From assembly GCF_002419965.1 (NCBI RefSeq), contig NZ_DIHC01000062.1:1-64000 (forward strand): a stretch of 64,000 nt of DNA, written 5' to 3'. This stretch comes from Pseudomonas sp. UBA5706. GTDB taxonomy: Bacteria > Pseudomonadota > Gammaproteobacteria > Pseudomonadales > Pseudomonadaceae. A program made the position numbers and the translations under genes. Within the stretch, counting starts at the first letter, position 1; every line of letters begins with the position of its first letter. Below, one piece after another: positions 25,822 through 35,457 of this stretch. The notes under the pieces were generated by a model, which was not told the DNA's origin, searched no databases, and worked only from the letters and a program-made list of their open reading frames with translations.

Positions 25822-27183
25822 ATGGATGCACAGGCAGCGGCACGTCTAGGCGATGAAATAGCCCACGGCTTCGGTGTCGCGGCGATGATTGGCGGTGCCG
25901 TAGCGGGAGCCCTGATCGGGGCAGCGGTCGTTGCTGCAACTGTCGCCACCGGCGGCGTGGCGCTGGCGATCATGGCCGGCTCGATCGCAGCTGGCGGCTT
26001 GTCGATGTTCCAGATCGTCAAAGGTCTGAGCACCATTTTCAAACTTCCGGAGCCCACGACCGGGGTGCTCATACACGGCAGTTTCGATGTCTACGTTAAC
26101 AGCCGCAAAGCCATGCGAGCGGGCGAAGATGTGTCTTCGTCGTGTAGCGGCCTGCCGCTCAATCACCCGATGTGGCCCTTCCCGGTGCTCATCGCCGAAG
26201 GCAGTGCGACCGTTTATATCAATGGCAAGCCTGCCGCGCGATTGCACAGCAAAATGGTCTGTGGCGCTCACATAAAGACCGGCAGCGAGAACACCTTCAT
26301 AGGCGGCCCCACGATTGCGGTGGCGTTCGTGCTAGACATCGAAGGCTGGATGCACACGGGGCTTGAAGCGTTGGGGCTGATCGCTGCGGGCGCAGGACTC
26401 GTGTTGGCAGCGATGGCAGGTGTGGCTGCACTGGCCGGATTCGGGGTGGTTGGCTTGGCGATGATGGGCGGGATGACCCTGTTGGGCGATCTGGGTGACC
26501 GGCTCGGACCGGGTTATCGCGATCTGCTGCAGGGTATGGCAGGGATGGCCCTGCTGGGTCTGGGGCCGAAGATGGCGAAGCTGGGCAAGCCGACGACTCC
26601 CAGGACGTTCGAGGAGGTTTACGCACGAGCTCCGGCAGCAAAGGCTGAGATCGATGCGATGGCCGATGAGGTCGCCGCTCAATTCGGCGGCAAGGTTGCA
26701 AAAGCGCCGATCAAGTCCATGGCGCGTGCGTTGGAGAAGATTAACTCTGAATATGAGGGGGACGCGACCCGGATCAAGGACCTGGCCCGGAACACAATCA
26801 TTGTCGAGTCCGACCAGGTTCACGCGGTGGCAGCCGAGCTTGGCAGCCGGGGCGCCAATGTCAAGATCATCGATGGGGCCACTGACCCACTTGGCTACAG
26901 TGGGGTGAACTCGACAATGCAGACGCGCGCCGGTATCCCAGGGGAAATCCAAGTAAACTCACCAGAAATGATTTACGCGAAAGAGTCGGAACCTCTCGCG
27001 CGCGGTCTTCTGGGTGACGAGACCTACGACGCTGTCGCGGCCAAGACTGATGTGCCGGGTGGCTTGGGGCATAAATACTACGAAGAATTCAGGGTAATGG
27101 ATAAGACCGATCCTGACGCAAAAGTAATAGCGGGCAAGAGCAAGGCCTACTACGAGGCCGTGAGAGGTGGCAATGGGAATTGA
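25822..27183 (+). CDS. T6SS prePAAR/PAAR effector with RelA/SpoT-like toxin domain
   Basis: Effector of 453 residues. Residues 6-15 (AARLGDEIAH) carry the prePAAR motif AARxxDxxxH. Hydrophobic segments fill about 17-70 and 183-223, the regions an Eag chaperone covers. A PAAR domain lies between them (about 78-170), which caps the VgrG spike. The C-terminal toxin (about 265-450) reads as a RelA/SpoT-type nucleotidyltransferase: APIKSMARALEKI (295-307), RIKDLARNTIIV (317-328, Asp320 at the metal position), DPLGYSGVNSTMQ (355-367) and GEIQVNSPEMIYAKE (374-388, Glu375 at the catalytic position). By analogy with Tas1 of P. aeruginosa PA14 it should make (p)ppApp/(p)ppGpp or pyrophosphorylate another target and drain ATP. 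The toxin assignment is by motif reading only. Its end overlaps the next gene by 11 nt. Confidence 0.82.
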   Translation: MDAQAAARLGDEIAHGFGVAAMIGGAVAGALIGAAVVAATVATGGVALAIMAGSIAAGGLSMFQIVKGLSTIFKLPEPTTGVLIHGSFDVYVNSRKAMRAGEDVSSSCSGLPLNHPMWPFPVLIAEGSATVYINGKPAARLHSKMVCGAHIKTGSENTFIGGPTIAVAFVLDIEGWMHTGLEALGLIAAGAGLVLAAMAGVAALAGFGVVGLAMMGGMTLLGDLGDRLGPGYRDLLQGMAGMALLGLGPKMAKLGKPTTPRTFEEVYARAPAAKAEIDAMADEVAAQFGGKVAKAPIKSMARALEKINSEYEGDATRIKDLARNTIIVESDQVHAVAAELGSRGANVKIIDGATDPLGYSGVNSTMQTRAGIPGEIQVNSPEMIYAKESEPLARGLLGDETYDAVAAKTDVPGGLGHKYYEEFRVMDKTDPDAKVIAGKSKAYYEAVRGGNGN

Positions 27184-27406
27184 TGATTTGAGCGTATTCG
27201 CGGCTCGAGACGTATACCTCGATTATGATTTCGAGGAGGTTACCTTTCGCTGGGATCATCGCGCTCGCACGGTACATGTGAAGTTTTACGGAGCCGACGA
27301 GAGCGCGGAGCTCGTACCAGCGGACAGCCGTTTGTACAACGACGCCATACTTTACGGACGTGAGATATCTCGTGAAGAATATGAAAAAGGTTTTCCCCGC
27401 CGATGA
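27173..27406 (+). CDS. Small protein, candidate cognate immunity to the PAAR effector
   Basis: Acidic protein of 77 residues (MGIDDLSVFAARDVYLDYDFEEVTFRWDHRARTVHVKFY...), not recognised as a known family. Its ATG lies within the last codons of the effector gene (11-nt overlap), the position normally held by T6SS immunity genes, and its stop overlaps the next start (ATGA, 27403-27406). No signal peptide or membrane segment, so it would act in the cytoplasm, where a nucleotide-synthesising toxin works. GC content is visibly lower than the structural T6SS genes, suggesting acquisition together with the toxin tip. Whether it or the following hydrolase gives protection is open. Confidence 0.65.
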   Translation: MGIDDLSVFAARDVYLDYDFEEVTFRWDHRARTVHVKFYGADESAELVPADSRLYNDAILYGREISREEYEKGFPRR

Positions 27407-27828
27407 GTACTCTCGACACAGCCATTGCCATTGCCTGTAAGGCCCACGCCGGTCAGGTAGACAAGTCCGGCAAGCCATACATCCTTCACCCCTTGCGCTT
27501 GATGCTTAATTTCCACGATGAAGAAGCGCAGGTCGTTAGCGTTTTGCACGATGTGGTCGAGGATAGTCACATCACGCTTGAAGACTTGAGGGCGTTAGGT
27601 ATATCTGAAGCCGCCGTCGAGGCTATCGATTGCCTTTCCAGGCGGCCGGCAGAGGCGTACGACGATTTCATCTCACGCCTTCGGTCCAACGCCTTGGCCA
27701 GACGAGTCAAGATCGCCGATATCAAGGACAACCTTGACCTCACCCGACTTCCTTCGATCACCGAGAAGGATTTGCAGAGAGTCGCCAAATACCATCGCGC
27801 CTTGGCCCGTTTACTACCTGAAGGCTGA
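27403..27828 (+). CDS. Small alarmone hydrolase (HD, SpoT/MESH1-like)
   Basis: Single-domain HD protein of 141 residues like MESH1/SAH enzymes and the hydrolase half of SpoT. The family landmarks are complete: AHAGQVDKSGKPYILHPLR (14-32, metal His29), LHDVVEDS (48-55, His49-Asp50 and Glu53-Asp54) and VKIADIKDNLDL (102-113, Asp106). It should remove the 3'-pyrophosphate from ppGpp/ppApp-type nucleotides or from 3'-pyrophosphorylated RNA. It overlaps the 77-residue gene by 4 nt (ATGA) in the effector operon, so it is probably an enzymatic immunity protein that undoes the synthetase toxin's product. It ends 8 bp from the convergent vgrG stop. Function is inferred from motifs and context. Confidence 0.82.
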   Translation: MSTLDTAIAIACKAHAGQVDKSGKPYILHPLRLMLNFHDEEAQVVSVLHDVVEDSHITLEDLRALGISEAAVEAIDCLSRRPAEAYDDFISRLRSNALARRVKIADIKDNLDLTRLPSITEKDLQRVAKYHRALARLLPEG

Positions 27829-27836
27829 TGTGCAGG

Positions 27837-29774
27837 TTACGCTTTTTTCCCTGGAAAGAACGCCTTCACCGCCGCATCGATAACGCCTTTGATACCCTTG
27901 CCCGCAGCATCCACCGCGCCCGCCCCACCGGAGTTCAGATCCAGGCGCCCGCCGGTATCGATATCGCCTTTGCCACTGGCGTACAGCTTGAACGAAGAAC
28001 CCGAGATATTGATTTCGCCGCTGGCGTTGAGCTCCAGCACGCTGTTGCCGCAGACCAGGCGGATCTGCGAGCCTGCCTCGATCAGGTATTGGGTGCTGAT
28101 GCTGTCGGACTTAGCGCCGCCAACCTTCAGGGTATCGTTGCGCTGGACGGCGCGAACGCGATCCTGGGCGATGGTGACGGTTTCGTCGTTGCCGATGCTT
28201 TTGTGCCGGTCGTGCCCCACCGCGTGGCTTTCATCGACCTCAACCACGATGTCCTGATTGCGCTCGGCATGGATGTACAGTTGCTCCTCGCCCTTCTTGT
28301 CCTCCATGCGGATTTCATTGAAGTTCGCAGGCGTGCCGCCTTTGCTCGAGCGGCTCTTCATGCCGCTTTGCGTGGCGTTCGCCGGGAGATCATAGGGTAC
28401 GGACTGTTCGGCGTTGTAGACGCGACCGGTGATGATCGGCCTGTCAGGATCGCCTTCAAGAAAGCTGACGATCACTTCCTGACCGATGCGCGGAATCTGC
28501 ATCGAGCCCCAGTTCTTGCCCGCCCAGGCTTGGGAAACCCTGATCCAGCACGAGCTGTTTTCGTTGGACTGGTCGTGGCGGTCCCAATAGAAATGCACCT
28601 TTACCCGGCCGAACTGATCGGTCCAGATTTCTTCGCCACTGGGGCCGACGACCATGGCGGTCTGCGGGCCTTTGACGATGGGCCGAACGGTGCTCGGCAG
28701 CGGCCGGAAACTCTGCTGTGCATCGATGCAGGACAGGGCGCTTTCGAATTGCAGGCCCGCAGAACCGCCGCCGGTTTCCAGGCTTTCCTGGGTCACCAGA
28801 TAGCGGCTGGCAACGATCAGGTACTCGCGATTTTGATCCTGGCGACTGAAGCCACTCAGGCTGAACAAATGCCCTGCTCCAAGCCCGCGGGCATTGCCGC
28901 TGAGCTCGACGCGCTCGTGCAGGCTCTGGATCGCTTCGATGCGAGTGCGTGCGTAGTGCTCGCCGTCCTGGCTTTGCACGTAGGTGCCGGGATAGTCATA
29001 CAGCGGGTAATCACCTGCCGAATGCGGGCGGGGCATGGCCGAGCGCACGTCGATGCGCGCGCCGGGCCGCTGGAAATCATAGTCGTTGAGTTCCAGCGAG
29101 CCGGGCTGGACTTCTTGCGCCAGTTGCCAGTCGCTGATGTGATCGCGCTCGCGATGCTGGCCATCGGGCGGGTAGAACGGCACCGACTCATAACCCGCCG
29201 CCGGTTGGTGCGCGCCATACGCGTCGGCCAGCACCAGCACATGGCGGTCCTTTTCGTGACGGAAGAAGTAATAGATGCCTTCCTGTTCCATCAGGCGGCT
29301 GACGAAATCGAAGCTGCTTTCGCGGTACTGAACGCAGTATTCCCACTCGCGATAGGGGCGGCTGAGCGCATCTTCGAAGTCAGAAAAACCCAGGTCGCGG
29401 AACACCTGCTTGATGATCTGCGGAATGCTCAAATGCTGGAAAATCTTGCAGTCGGAGGTACGTGTGAGCAGCCATAGCCAGGGCCGCAGCGTAACCTGAT
29501 AACTGGCGAACTGACCGGTGTCGACGTTCTGGCTGCAACGCGCAACCAGTCCGTGAAAGTACCGGCTGCTGCCCCCGGGCAACTGCACCGACAGACTCAT
29601 CGGTTTGCCAAGCAGTTGGTTGAGGTCGATAGCGTCGTCACTGGAGGTCAGCTGCAGTTCGTATTCAAACAGCCGTCCCAGTTCATCGCCGCCGCTCATG
29701 TGCTTGAGCAACAGTACGTCCGGGCCCAGAGGACTGGTGACGTGTGCCAGGCGGGTGAGTTGCGTGAATTGCAT
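27837..29774 (-). CDS. vgrG: VgrG spike protein (TssI)
   Basis: T6SS spike of 645 residues: a gp27-like N-terminal part (LKHMSGGDELGRLFEYELQLTSSDDAIDLNQLLGKPMSLSVQL, VSRLMEQEGIYYFFRHE), a gp5-like OB region (GPQTAMVVGPSGEEIWTDQFGRVKVHFYWDR, SCWIRVSQAWAGKNWGSMQIPRIGQEVIVSFLEGDPDRPIITGRVYN), and a C-terminal beta-helix needle of short repeats (EIRMEDKKGEEQLYIHAERNQDIVVEVDESHAV). No extra C-terminal enzyme domain, so cargo must come as a separate PAAR effector, which is encoded convergently next to it. Last gene of the minus-strand structural operon, 109 nt after clpV. Confidence 0.96.
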   Translation of the reverse strand: MQFTQLTRLAHVTSPLGPDVLLLKHMSGGDELGRLFEYELQLTSSDDAIDLNQLLGKPMSLSVQLPGGSSRYFHGLVARCSQNVDTGQFASYQVTLRPWLWLLTRTSDCKIFQHLSIPQIIKQVFRDLGFSDFEDALSRPYREWEYCVQYRESSFDFVSRLMEQEGIYYFFRHEKDRHVLVLADAYGAHQPAAGYESVPFYPPDGQHRERDHISDWQLAQEVQPGSLELNDYDFQRPGARIDVRSAMPRPHSAGDYPLYDYPGTYVQSQDGEHYARTRIEAIQSLHERVELSGNARGLGAGHLFSLSGFSRQDQNREYLIVASRYLVTQESLETGGGSAGLQFESALSCIDAQQSFRPLPSTVRPIVKGPQTAMVVGPSGEEIWTDQFGRVKVHFYWDRHDQSNENSSCWIRVSQAWAGKNWGSMQIPRIGQEVIVSFLEGDPDRPIITGRVYNAEQSVPYDLPANATQSGMKSRSSKGGTPANFNEIRMEDKKGEEQLYIHAERNQDIVVEVDESHAVGHDRHKSIGNDETVTIAQDRVRAVQRNDTLKVGGAKSDSISTQYLIEAGSQIRLVCGNSVLELNASGEINISGSSFKLYASGKGDIDTGGRLDLNSGGAGAVDAAGKGIKGVIDAAVKAFFPGKKA

Positions 29775-29883
29775 GGGTAATTCCGTCGTGTATGGGTGTC
29801 GCCGACCAGTCGCTGCAGGGGTTGCCAGCGGCGCGTGTTGCAGATCGCCGCCGGCCAGCCTTGCCGTTACAAATGAGCGCTGC

Positions 29884-32562
29884 TCAATCTATGTCGCTGA
29901 ACTGATAATCCAGTTGATTATCCCGCTCGCTGATCCGCACGCCCGCCATCGGCTTGCCTTCGAGCATGCGCGTGAGGAATTCGCGGCTCATGTCCGGCAG
30001 CAAGGTATTGGTCAGGATGGTGTCGATCATCCGTCCACCGCTCTCGGTTTCGGTGCAGCGCGAGACGATCAGATCAACCACTGCATCGTCGTACTCGAAC
30101 GCCACTTTGTGCGTGGACTCCACTCGCTTCTTGATACGGTCGAGCTGCAGGCGGGTGATCGCCTTGAGCATGCTGTCGCTGAGTGGGTAGTACGGAATGG
30201 TCACCAGGCGTCCGAGCAGCGCGGGCGGGAAGATATCCAGCAGCGGCTGGCGCAGCGCTTTGGCGATGTCTTCTGGGTCGGGTACGTTCTGCGCGTCTTT
30301 GCACAGGTGCGAAATCAGCTCGGTACCGGCGTTGGTGGTGAGCAGGATCAGCGTGTTCTTGAAGTCGATCACCCGACCTTCGCCGTCCTCCATCACACCC
30401 TTGTCGAAGACCTGAAAGAAAATCTCGTGGACATCCGGGTGGGCTTTTTCGACCTCATCGAGCAATACCACACTGTACGGTTTGCGCCGCACGGCCTCGG
30501 TCAGCACGCCCCCTTCGCCATAGCCGACATAACCCGGCGGCGCGCCCTTGAGCGTGGACACGGTGTGAGCTTCCTGGAACTCGCTCATGTTGATGGTGAT
30601 GACGTTCTGCTCACCGCCATACATGGCTTCGGCCAGTGCCAGCGCGGTTTCGGTTTTGCCCACCCCGGAGGTGCCGGCCAGCATGAACACGCCGATAGGC
30701 TTGCTTGGGTTGTCCAGCCCGGCGCGCGAGGTCTGGATGCGCTTGGCGATCATCTGCAGTGCGTGATCCTGGCCGATGATGCGTTTCTTCAGGTGCTGGT
30801 CGAGGTTGAGTACGGTTTCCAGCTCGTTGCGCGCCATGCGCCCGACCGGGATGCCGGTCCAGTCAGCGACCACCGAAGCGACGGCCTGATAATCCACGGT
30901 CGGCAGAATCAGCGGGCTTTCGCCTTGCAGGGCGCTGAGGCGGGTTTGCAGATCGACCAGTTTTTCACGCAGTACATGGCTTTGCTCGGTGCCTGCGTCC
31001 TGATCGACAACGCCTGCGGTTTCGCGCAATTGAGCGCGGGTAGCAAGCAGTTCATCGACCAGCGTTTTCTCCTCGCTCCAGCGCAACTCCAGTGCCGCCA
31101 GACGTTCGCGCTCGGCGCTGAGCAACGTCTCGCTGCTGCTTCGACGCGCGCCGGTATCGATGCCAATCGCATGCTCGCGCGCAATGATCTGCAGCTCGGT
31201 TTCCAGGGCCTCGATACGCCGACGGCTGTCATCCACTTCAGCGGGCACCGCATGCAAGCTGACGGCAACCCGGGCGCACGCGGTGTCCAGCAGGCTCACG
31301 GACTTATCTGGCAACTGACGCGCCGGGATATAGCGATGGGACAGCTTGACCGAGGCTTCCAGTGCCTCGTCGAGGATCTGCACCTGATGGTGTTTTTCCA
31401 TGGTCGAGGCTACGCCGCGCATCATCAGCAGGGCTTTCTCTTCCGAGGGCTCGCCGACTTGCACCACCTGGAAGCGACGGGTCAGGGCCGGGTCTTTCTC
31501 GATGTGCTTCTTGTACTCGGCCCACGTGGTGGCCGCGACAGTGCGCAGGGTGCCACGGGCGAGTGCGGGCTTGAGCAGGTTGGCGGCATCGCCGGTGCCT
31601 GCTGCGCCGCCTGCGCCGACCAGCGTGTGGGCTTCGTCGATGAACAGGATGATGGGTTTGGGCGAGGCTTGAACGTCTTCGATGACCTGGCGCAGGCGCT
31701 GTTCGAACTCGCCCTTCATGCTGGCACCGGCTTGCAACAAGCCAACGTCGAGGCTTCGCAGTTCAACGTCCTTAAGCGCGGGCGGCACATCGCCGGCGAC
31801 GATGCGCAGTGCAAAGCCTTCGACGACAGCGGTTTTGCCAACGCCCGCTTCGCCGGTCAGGATCGGGTTGTTCTGCCGGCGGCGCATCAGGATGTCGACC
31901 ATCTGCCGGATTTCCTCGTCACGGCCAACGATGGGGTCGAGTTTGCCGTTGCGCGCTTGTTCGGTCATGTCGACGGTGAAGCGCTTGAGCGCTTCCTGTT
32001 TACCCATTGCGCTCGGGGCAATCGCACCGCTGGCTTCGCCGGGGGGTGTGGCTATGCTGAAACCATCGCTGGCGCTCAGCGCATTTTCCGGGGAGTCGCC
32101 CACGTATTCGTCGAAGCGCTCGCTCAGGGTTTCGACTTTGACTTTGTCGAACTCGCTGGACAGCCCCAGCAGCGCGTGGCGCAGGCTTGGCGTTTTGAGA
32201 ATGCCGATCAGCAGATAACCGGTACGCACCTGGCTCTCGCCGAACATCAAACTGCCGTAGACCCAGCCGCGCTCGACCGCTTCTTCAACGTGGGAGGACA
32301 GGTCGGTGATCGAGGTCGAACCTCGCGGCAAGCGATCCAGTGCCTCGGTCAGGTCGCGTGCCAGGCGGGCCGGTTCGACGTTGAACTGACGAATGATCCG
32401 GTGCAGATCCGAATCCTGCAGCTGCAACAGTTGATGAAACCAATGGGCAAGTTCCACGTACGGGTTACCCCGCAGTTTGCAGAAAACCGTGGCGGCTTCG
32501 ATGGCTTTGTAGGCAATGCTGTTCAGTTTGCCGAACAACGCTGCGCGACTGATTTCACCCAT
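29884..32562 (-). CDS. clpV: ClpV/TssH AAA+ ATPase
   Basis: T6SS sheath-recycling ATPase of 892 residues. An N-terminal double Clp_N region that binds VipB/TssC is followed by AAA module 1 ([20 protein letters not shown]), a middle coiled domain, AAA module 2 ([23 protein letters not shown]) and a C-terminal ClpB-D2-type domain. Family length is about 870-900. It overlaps tssG by 8 nt. It disassembles contracted TssBC tubes with ATP. The 1029-codon open frame on the opposite strand is only a GC-driven shadow. Confidence 0.97.
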   Translation of the reverse strand: MGEISRAALFGKLNSIAYKAIEAATVFCKLRGNPYVELAHWFHQLLQLQDSDLHRIIRQFNVEPARLARDLTEALDRLPRGSTSITDLSSHVEEAVERGWVYGSLMFGESQVRTGYLLIGILKTPSLRHALLGLSSEFDKVKVETLSERFDEYVGDSPENALSASDGFSIATPPGEASGAIAPSAMGKQEALKRFTVDMTEQARNGKLDPIVGRDEEIRQMVDILMRRRQNNPILTGEAGVGKTAVVEGFALRIVAGDVPPALKDVELRSLDVGLLQAGASMKGEFEQRLRQVIEDVQASPKPIILFIDEAHTLVGAGGAAGTGDAANLLKPALARGTLRTVAATTWAEYKKHIEKDPALTRRFQVVQVGEPSEEKALLMMRGVASTMEKHHQVQILDEALEASVKLSHRYIPARQLPDKSVSLLDTACARVAVSLHAVPAEVDDSRRRIEALETELQIIAREHAIGIDTGARRSSSETLLSAERERLAALELRWSEEKTLVDELLATRAQLRETAGVVDQDAGTEQSHVLREKLVDLQTRLSALQGESPLILPTVDYQAVASVVADWTGIPVGRMARNELETVLNLDQHLKKRIIGQDHALQMIAKRIQTSRAGLDNPSKPIGVFMLAGTSGVGKTETALALAEAMYGGEQNVITINMSEFQEAHTVSTLKGAPPGYVGYGEGGVLTEAVRRKPYSVVLLDEVEKAHPDVHEIFFQVFDKGVMEDGEGRVIDFKNTLILLTTNAGTELISHLCKDAQNVPDPEDIAKALRQPLLDIFPPALLGRLVTIPYYPLSDSMLKAITRLQLDRIKKRVESTHKVAFEYDDAVVDLIVSRCTETESGGRMIDTILTNTLLPDMSREFLTRMLEGKPMAGVRISERDNQLDYQFSDID

Positions 32563-33634
32563 GTTCTGTGCTCCTTGCGTGTTGGTATTGAGAAGTGGCC
32601 GGCTCGGCTTCTGTTGAACTGGCCTGATCGGCGTAGTGCCGAGCCAGAATCAGGTCGCGGGCGTCTTCTTTGGGTTGTCCCAGCCAGGTGTTGAAGCCCA
32701 GGCGGGACCGGCCGTTGAGTTGAAGTCTAGGGATCTGCGGTTGCTGCAAAATCAGGTTCAGGTCCCAATCCAGTTCGTGGCCCAAATACTCGGCGACCCA
32801 CGCCACCAAGTGCCTGAAGGGTTGGCCACCGGGCAACATGCCCATGTATTCGTCCAGTGTCAGCGGGCCGAGCAGGATGCGGAACTTGTGCTGGCGGTCC
32901 CAGACATGGCTGCCCAGGCAAAAATCGACACCCAACTGATGAGCACTGACGCCTACCCGGCTGCGCTCGGGCAGTTCAAGCCATTGGCCGACGTATTCCT
33001 CGATGGCCACTGGCAAGCCGAAGTAGTCTTGGAGAATGGCTTTCAAGCCATCGGGATAACGGGTTTGCGCCGCCAGGTGTCCGCTGAAATGCAGTTTGGC
33101 GGTGTCGGGAATCAGCCCCTGATCGCGCAGGCTTGGCATGCCGCGCCCGCTGAAGGCAGCCAGGCGGGCTGCCCAGTAATCGTCATCGGGCCGGTCGTGG
33201 CTGACGGTCGGACGCGCCTCGGCCCACGCCCGGTAAAACAGGCTTAGCAGGCGATGATGAAAGACATCCAGAAAGCGTTTGCTGGTGCTGTCGGCGTTGT
33301 TGCGCTGGCGCTCGCGCACGTATTCGGTCAGGTGCAGGGGAAGCGGACCGTTAGGGCCGCCGAGGCCGAAAAAGAACTGTTCGAGCCGCGCCGGTTTGTT
33401 GTCCTCGGCGGGTGTCAGTGCAGCCAGCGTCGAGGGTGCGAACGCGCAGTCAGGCTGCTGACCGAGTCGCAGAGGGTCGTCCGCCAGACGCAATGAATGT
33501 CCGAAGCGCGGCAGATCAGGGGATTCGCACTCGATACGCCGCAGGGCCTGAAAGAAATCATATTCCCAAGGCGCGTCGTGCATGTCGGTGAGCGTGCTCA
33601 CAGGGTCGGGCGCCGGCCGGGTTTGGCTTTCCAT
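32555..33634 (-). CDS. tssG: T6SS baseplate protein TssG
   Basis: Baseplate wedge component of 359 residues (VasB/ImpH family): APWEYDFFQALRRIECESPDLPRFGHSLRLADDPLRLGQQP, then EQFFFGLGGPNGPLPLHLTEYVRER and DVFHHRLLSLFYRAWAEARPTVSHDRPDDD, the standard landmarks. It forms the TssE-F-G-K wedge with its neighbours. The ATG at 33634 overlaps tssF by 37 nt and is kept because family members have a similar N-terminal lead before the PWEYDFFQALRR segment. An ATG at 33583 is a shorter alternative. Confidence 0.94.
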   Translation of the reverse strand: MESQTRPAPDPVSTLTDMHDAPWEYDFFQALRRIECESPDLPRFGHSLRLADDPLRLGQQPDCAFAPSTLAALTPAEDNKPARLEQFFFGLGGPNGPLPLHLTEYVRERQRNNADSTSKRFLDVFHHRLLSLFYRAWAEARPTVSHDRPDDDYWAARLAAFSGRGMPSLRDQGLIPDTAKLHFSGHLAAQTRYPDGLKAILQDYFGLPVAIEEYVGQWLELPERSRVGVSAHQLGVDFCLGSHVWDRQHKFRILLGPLTLDEYMGMLPGGQPFRHLVAWVAEYLGHELDWDLNLILQQPQIPRLQLNGRSRLGFNTWLGQPKEDARDLILARHYADQASSTEAEPATSQYQHARSTEHG

Positions 33635-35457
33635 CGCATGATCTCGCCGCGCTCGCTGGTGCGAATCACGGTCTCGGTAAAGCTGTTGATGGAAACGTAG
33701 CGCGCCAGGAACCGCTCGAACACGGCTCCCAGCAGAAACACGCCTGTGCCGCGAAAGGCGTTCTCGTCGAATTCCAGGGTGATTTCCAGACCGCGTCCGA
33801 ACACGATCGGGCCTGGCATGGGCAGCCGACGGGTGCAGGCTTTGCTGCTCACACCGCGCAGCCCTTCGATTTGCAACTGCAGGGCGGGATCGTTGCTGTC
33901 GCCATACAGACGCAGCAATTCGCGCAGCGCTGCAGCTCCCTGGCCTTGCTCGCTCAGTGACAGGTAATTGAGCGACAGCTGGCTGATCAGGCGCCAGGCT
34001 TTCTGGTCGTGGGCATGGCTGGCGCGTGGGCGGCTGGGCCCGGCGAGGCAGCGGATGGCGGCGACCGGCGCGCTGTCGGCCAGGGTGAAATCAGTCTTGC
34101 CACTGCCTATGTTCATAAACAGCGGCAGGTCGCGGTTGGTGCACAGGGCACTGACCCCCAGTTGTCGCAGGTCGTGGCGATAGGGCGCCTGCTGACTGTC
34201 TACCAGGCTGACGAACGTTTCGCTGCCCACGTAAGTCGAGCGCGTCCCCGTGCGGCGTTGCTCGCTGGACAGCACGCGAGGTTCGCGGCGCAGGGTGTAG
34301 TAGGCTTTGTCGCGCCCATAACGCGACGGATCGCGCACAGCGTAAAACGGCAAAAAGGTCTGTTCGGGGCCGGTGCCATGGCCGGTTACGCCGGTCAGCG
34401 AGTGGATTTCAAAGTCCATCGGCCGGGTGCGGTCGGCAATCACGTGGTGTTCGTTGACCCGGTCCGACAGGTGTATCCGATCGACTCGACGCGCAAACAA
34501 ATTGATCGCGGGCGTGCAGAACGGCACGAAGTGTTGGGCGCCGACGCTGCCTTCAAGGCTCTGGTCGAAGCGCTCGAACAACACGATCAGCTCCAGTTCC
34601 TGGCCGCTGCAACGTTGCACGGCGCGCTCCAGAGAACTGAAATCGACGAACAGATAACGCTGCGGCAGAGCGAAATATTCCTGTAACAGGCGATAACCCT
34701 GAAATGCCTGGGCAACCACTGGCATCGCAGCTTCGCGGTCGTCAAACCCGCAGGATTTCAAGGCATCCTCTGGCAGGCGTTCGACCCAGTCAGCGCCCGG
34801 CTGGCGGGCGAACACGGCGCAGGCGCTGCCGAGCAGTTGTTCATAAAGGCGGAACGGCAGCTCGTCAGCACCGTTGAGGTACAGCGGCAGGTTTGCCAGG
34901 CTCAGTTTGTTGAACGGTAATTCAGCGCCGGTCTTCAACGTAATGCGCAAACCGGCCTTGGCCTTTGGCTCGCTGGCCGCCAGGCGACCCAGCACAGTGG
35001 CGGGGTTGCCGAAGTACTCGGCATGGCTCACGCCTAATGGCCATAGGGTCACTTCATGGGCGCTGCGGTACTCGCAGGAAGTCTGTGAGTCGCGGCCCAA
35101 CGTCGCCCGCAGCACGCTGTCGCGGGGCAGAGTGAATCCGCTGCTCAGCGATCCTTCATCCGGGTCGATCTGCATCTGTACCACGGTCATCGAGGGCGTG
35201 GGTGCAAGGTAATGCGGATAGGCGATTTCCAGCAGGTTATGAGTGAAGGTCGGGTACTCGGCATCGAGCTTGAGTTGCACGCGCGCAGTAAGGTAAGCGA
35301 AACCTTCCAGCAGACGCTCGACATAAGGGTCAGCGCAGTCGATCCCGGACAACGTCAGGCGCCCGGCGATCTTCGGGTATTCCTTGGCAAACTCCGCCGC
35401 GCTTTCGCGGACGTGTTGCAGCTCCTGGTTGTACAGCTCCAGCAGGCGCGGGTTCAT
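33598..35457 (-). CDS. tssF: T6SS baseplate protein TssF
   Basis: Baseplate subunit of 619 residues (VasA/ImpG family). It opens with [69 protein letters not shown], the diagnostic TssF N-terminus, which fixes the start at 35457 rather than the much longer open frame above it. Two TssF protomers per wedge bind TssG. It overlaps tssE by 4 nt (ATGA) and tssG by 37 nt, so the baseplate genes are translated as a coupled set. Confidence 0.96.
   Translation of the reverse strand: MNPRLLELYNQELQHVRESAAEFAKEYPKIAGRLTLSGIDCADPYVERLLEGFAYLTARVQLKLDAEYPTFTHNLLEIAYPHYLAPTPSMTVVQMQIDPDEGSLSSGFTLPRDSVLRATLGRDSQTSCEYRSAHEVTLWPLGVSHAEYFGNPATVLGRLAASEPKAKAGLRITLKTGAELPFNKLSLANLPLYLNGADELPFRLYEQLLGSACAVFARQPGADWVERLPEDALKSCGFDDREAAMPVVAQAFQGYRLLQEYFALPQRYLFVDFSSLERAVQRCSGQELELIVLFERFDQSLEGSVGAQHFVPFCTPAINLFARRVDRIHLSDRVNEHHVIADRTRPMDFEIHSLTGVTGHGTGPEQTFLPFYAVRDPSRYGRDKAYYTLRREPRVLSSEQRRTGTRSTYVGSETFVSLVDSQQAPYRHDLRQLGVSALCTNRDLPLFMNIGSGKTDFTLADSAPVAAIRCLAGPSRPRASHAHDQKAWRLISQLSLNYLSLSEQGQGAAALRELLRLYGDSNDPALQLQIEGLRGVSSKACTRRLPMPGPIVFGRGLEITLEFDENAFRGTGVFLLGAVFERFLARYVSINSFTETVIRTSERGEIMRWKAKPGRRPTL

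Noticed and set aside
29605..32694. Open frame of 1029 codons on the plus strand opposite clpV
   Set aside because: ClpV on the other strand is fully explained by family motifs. The antisense frame resembles no protein and has no ribosome-binding site in context.
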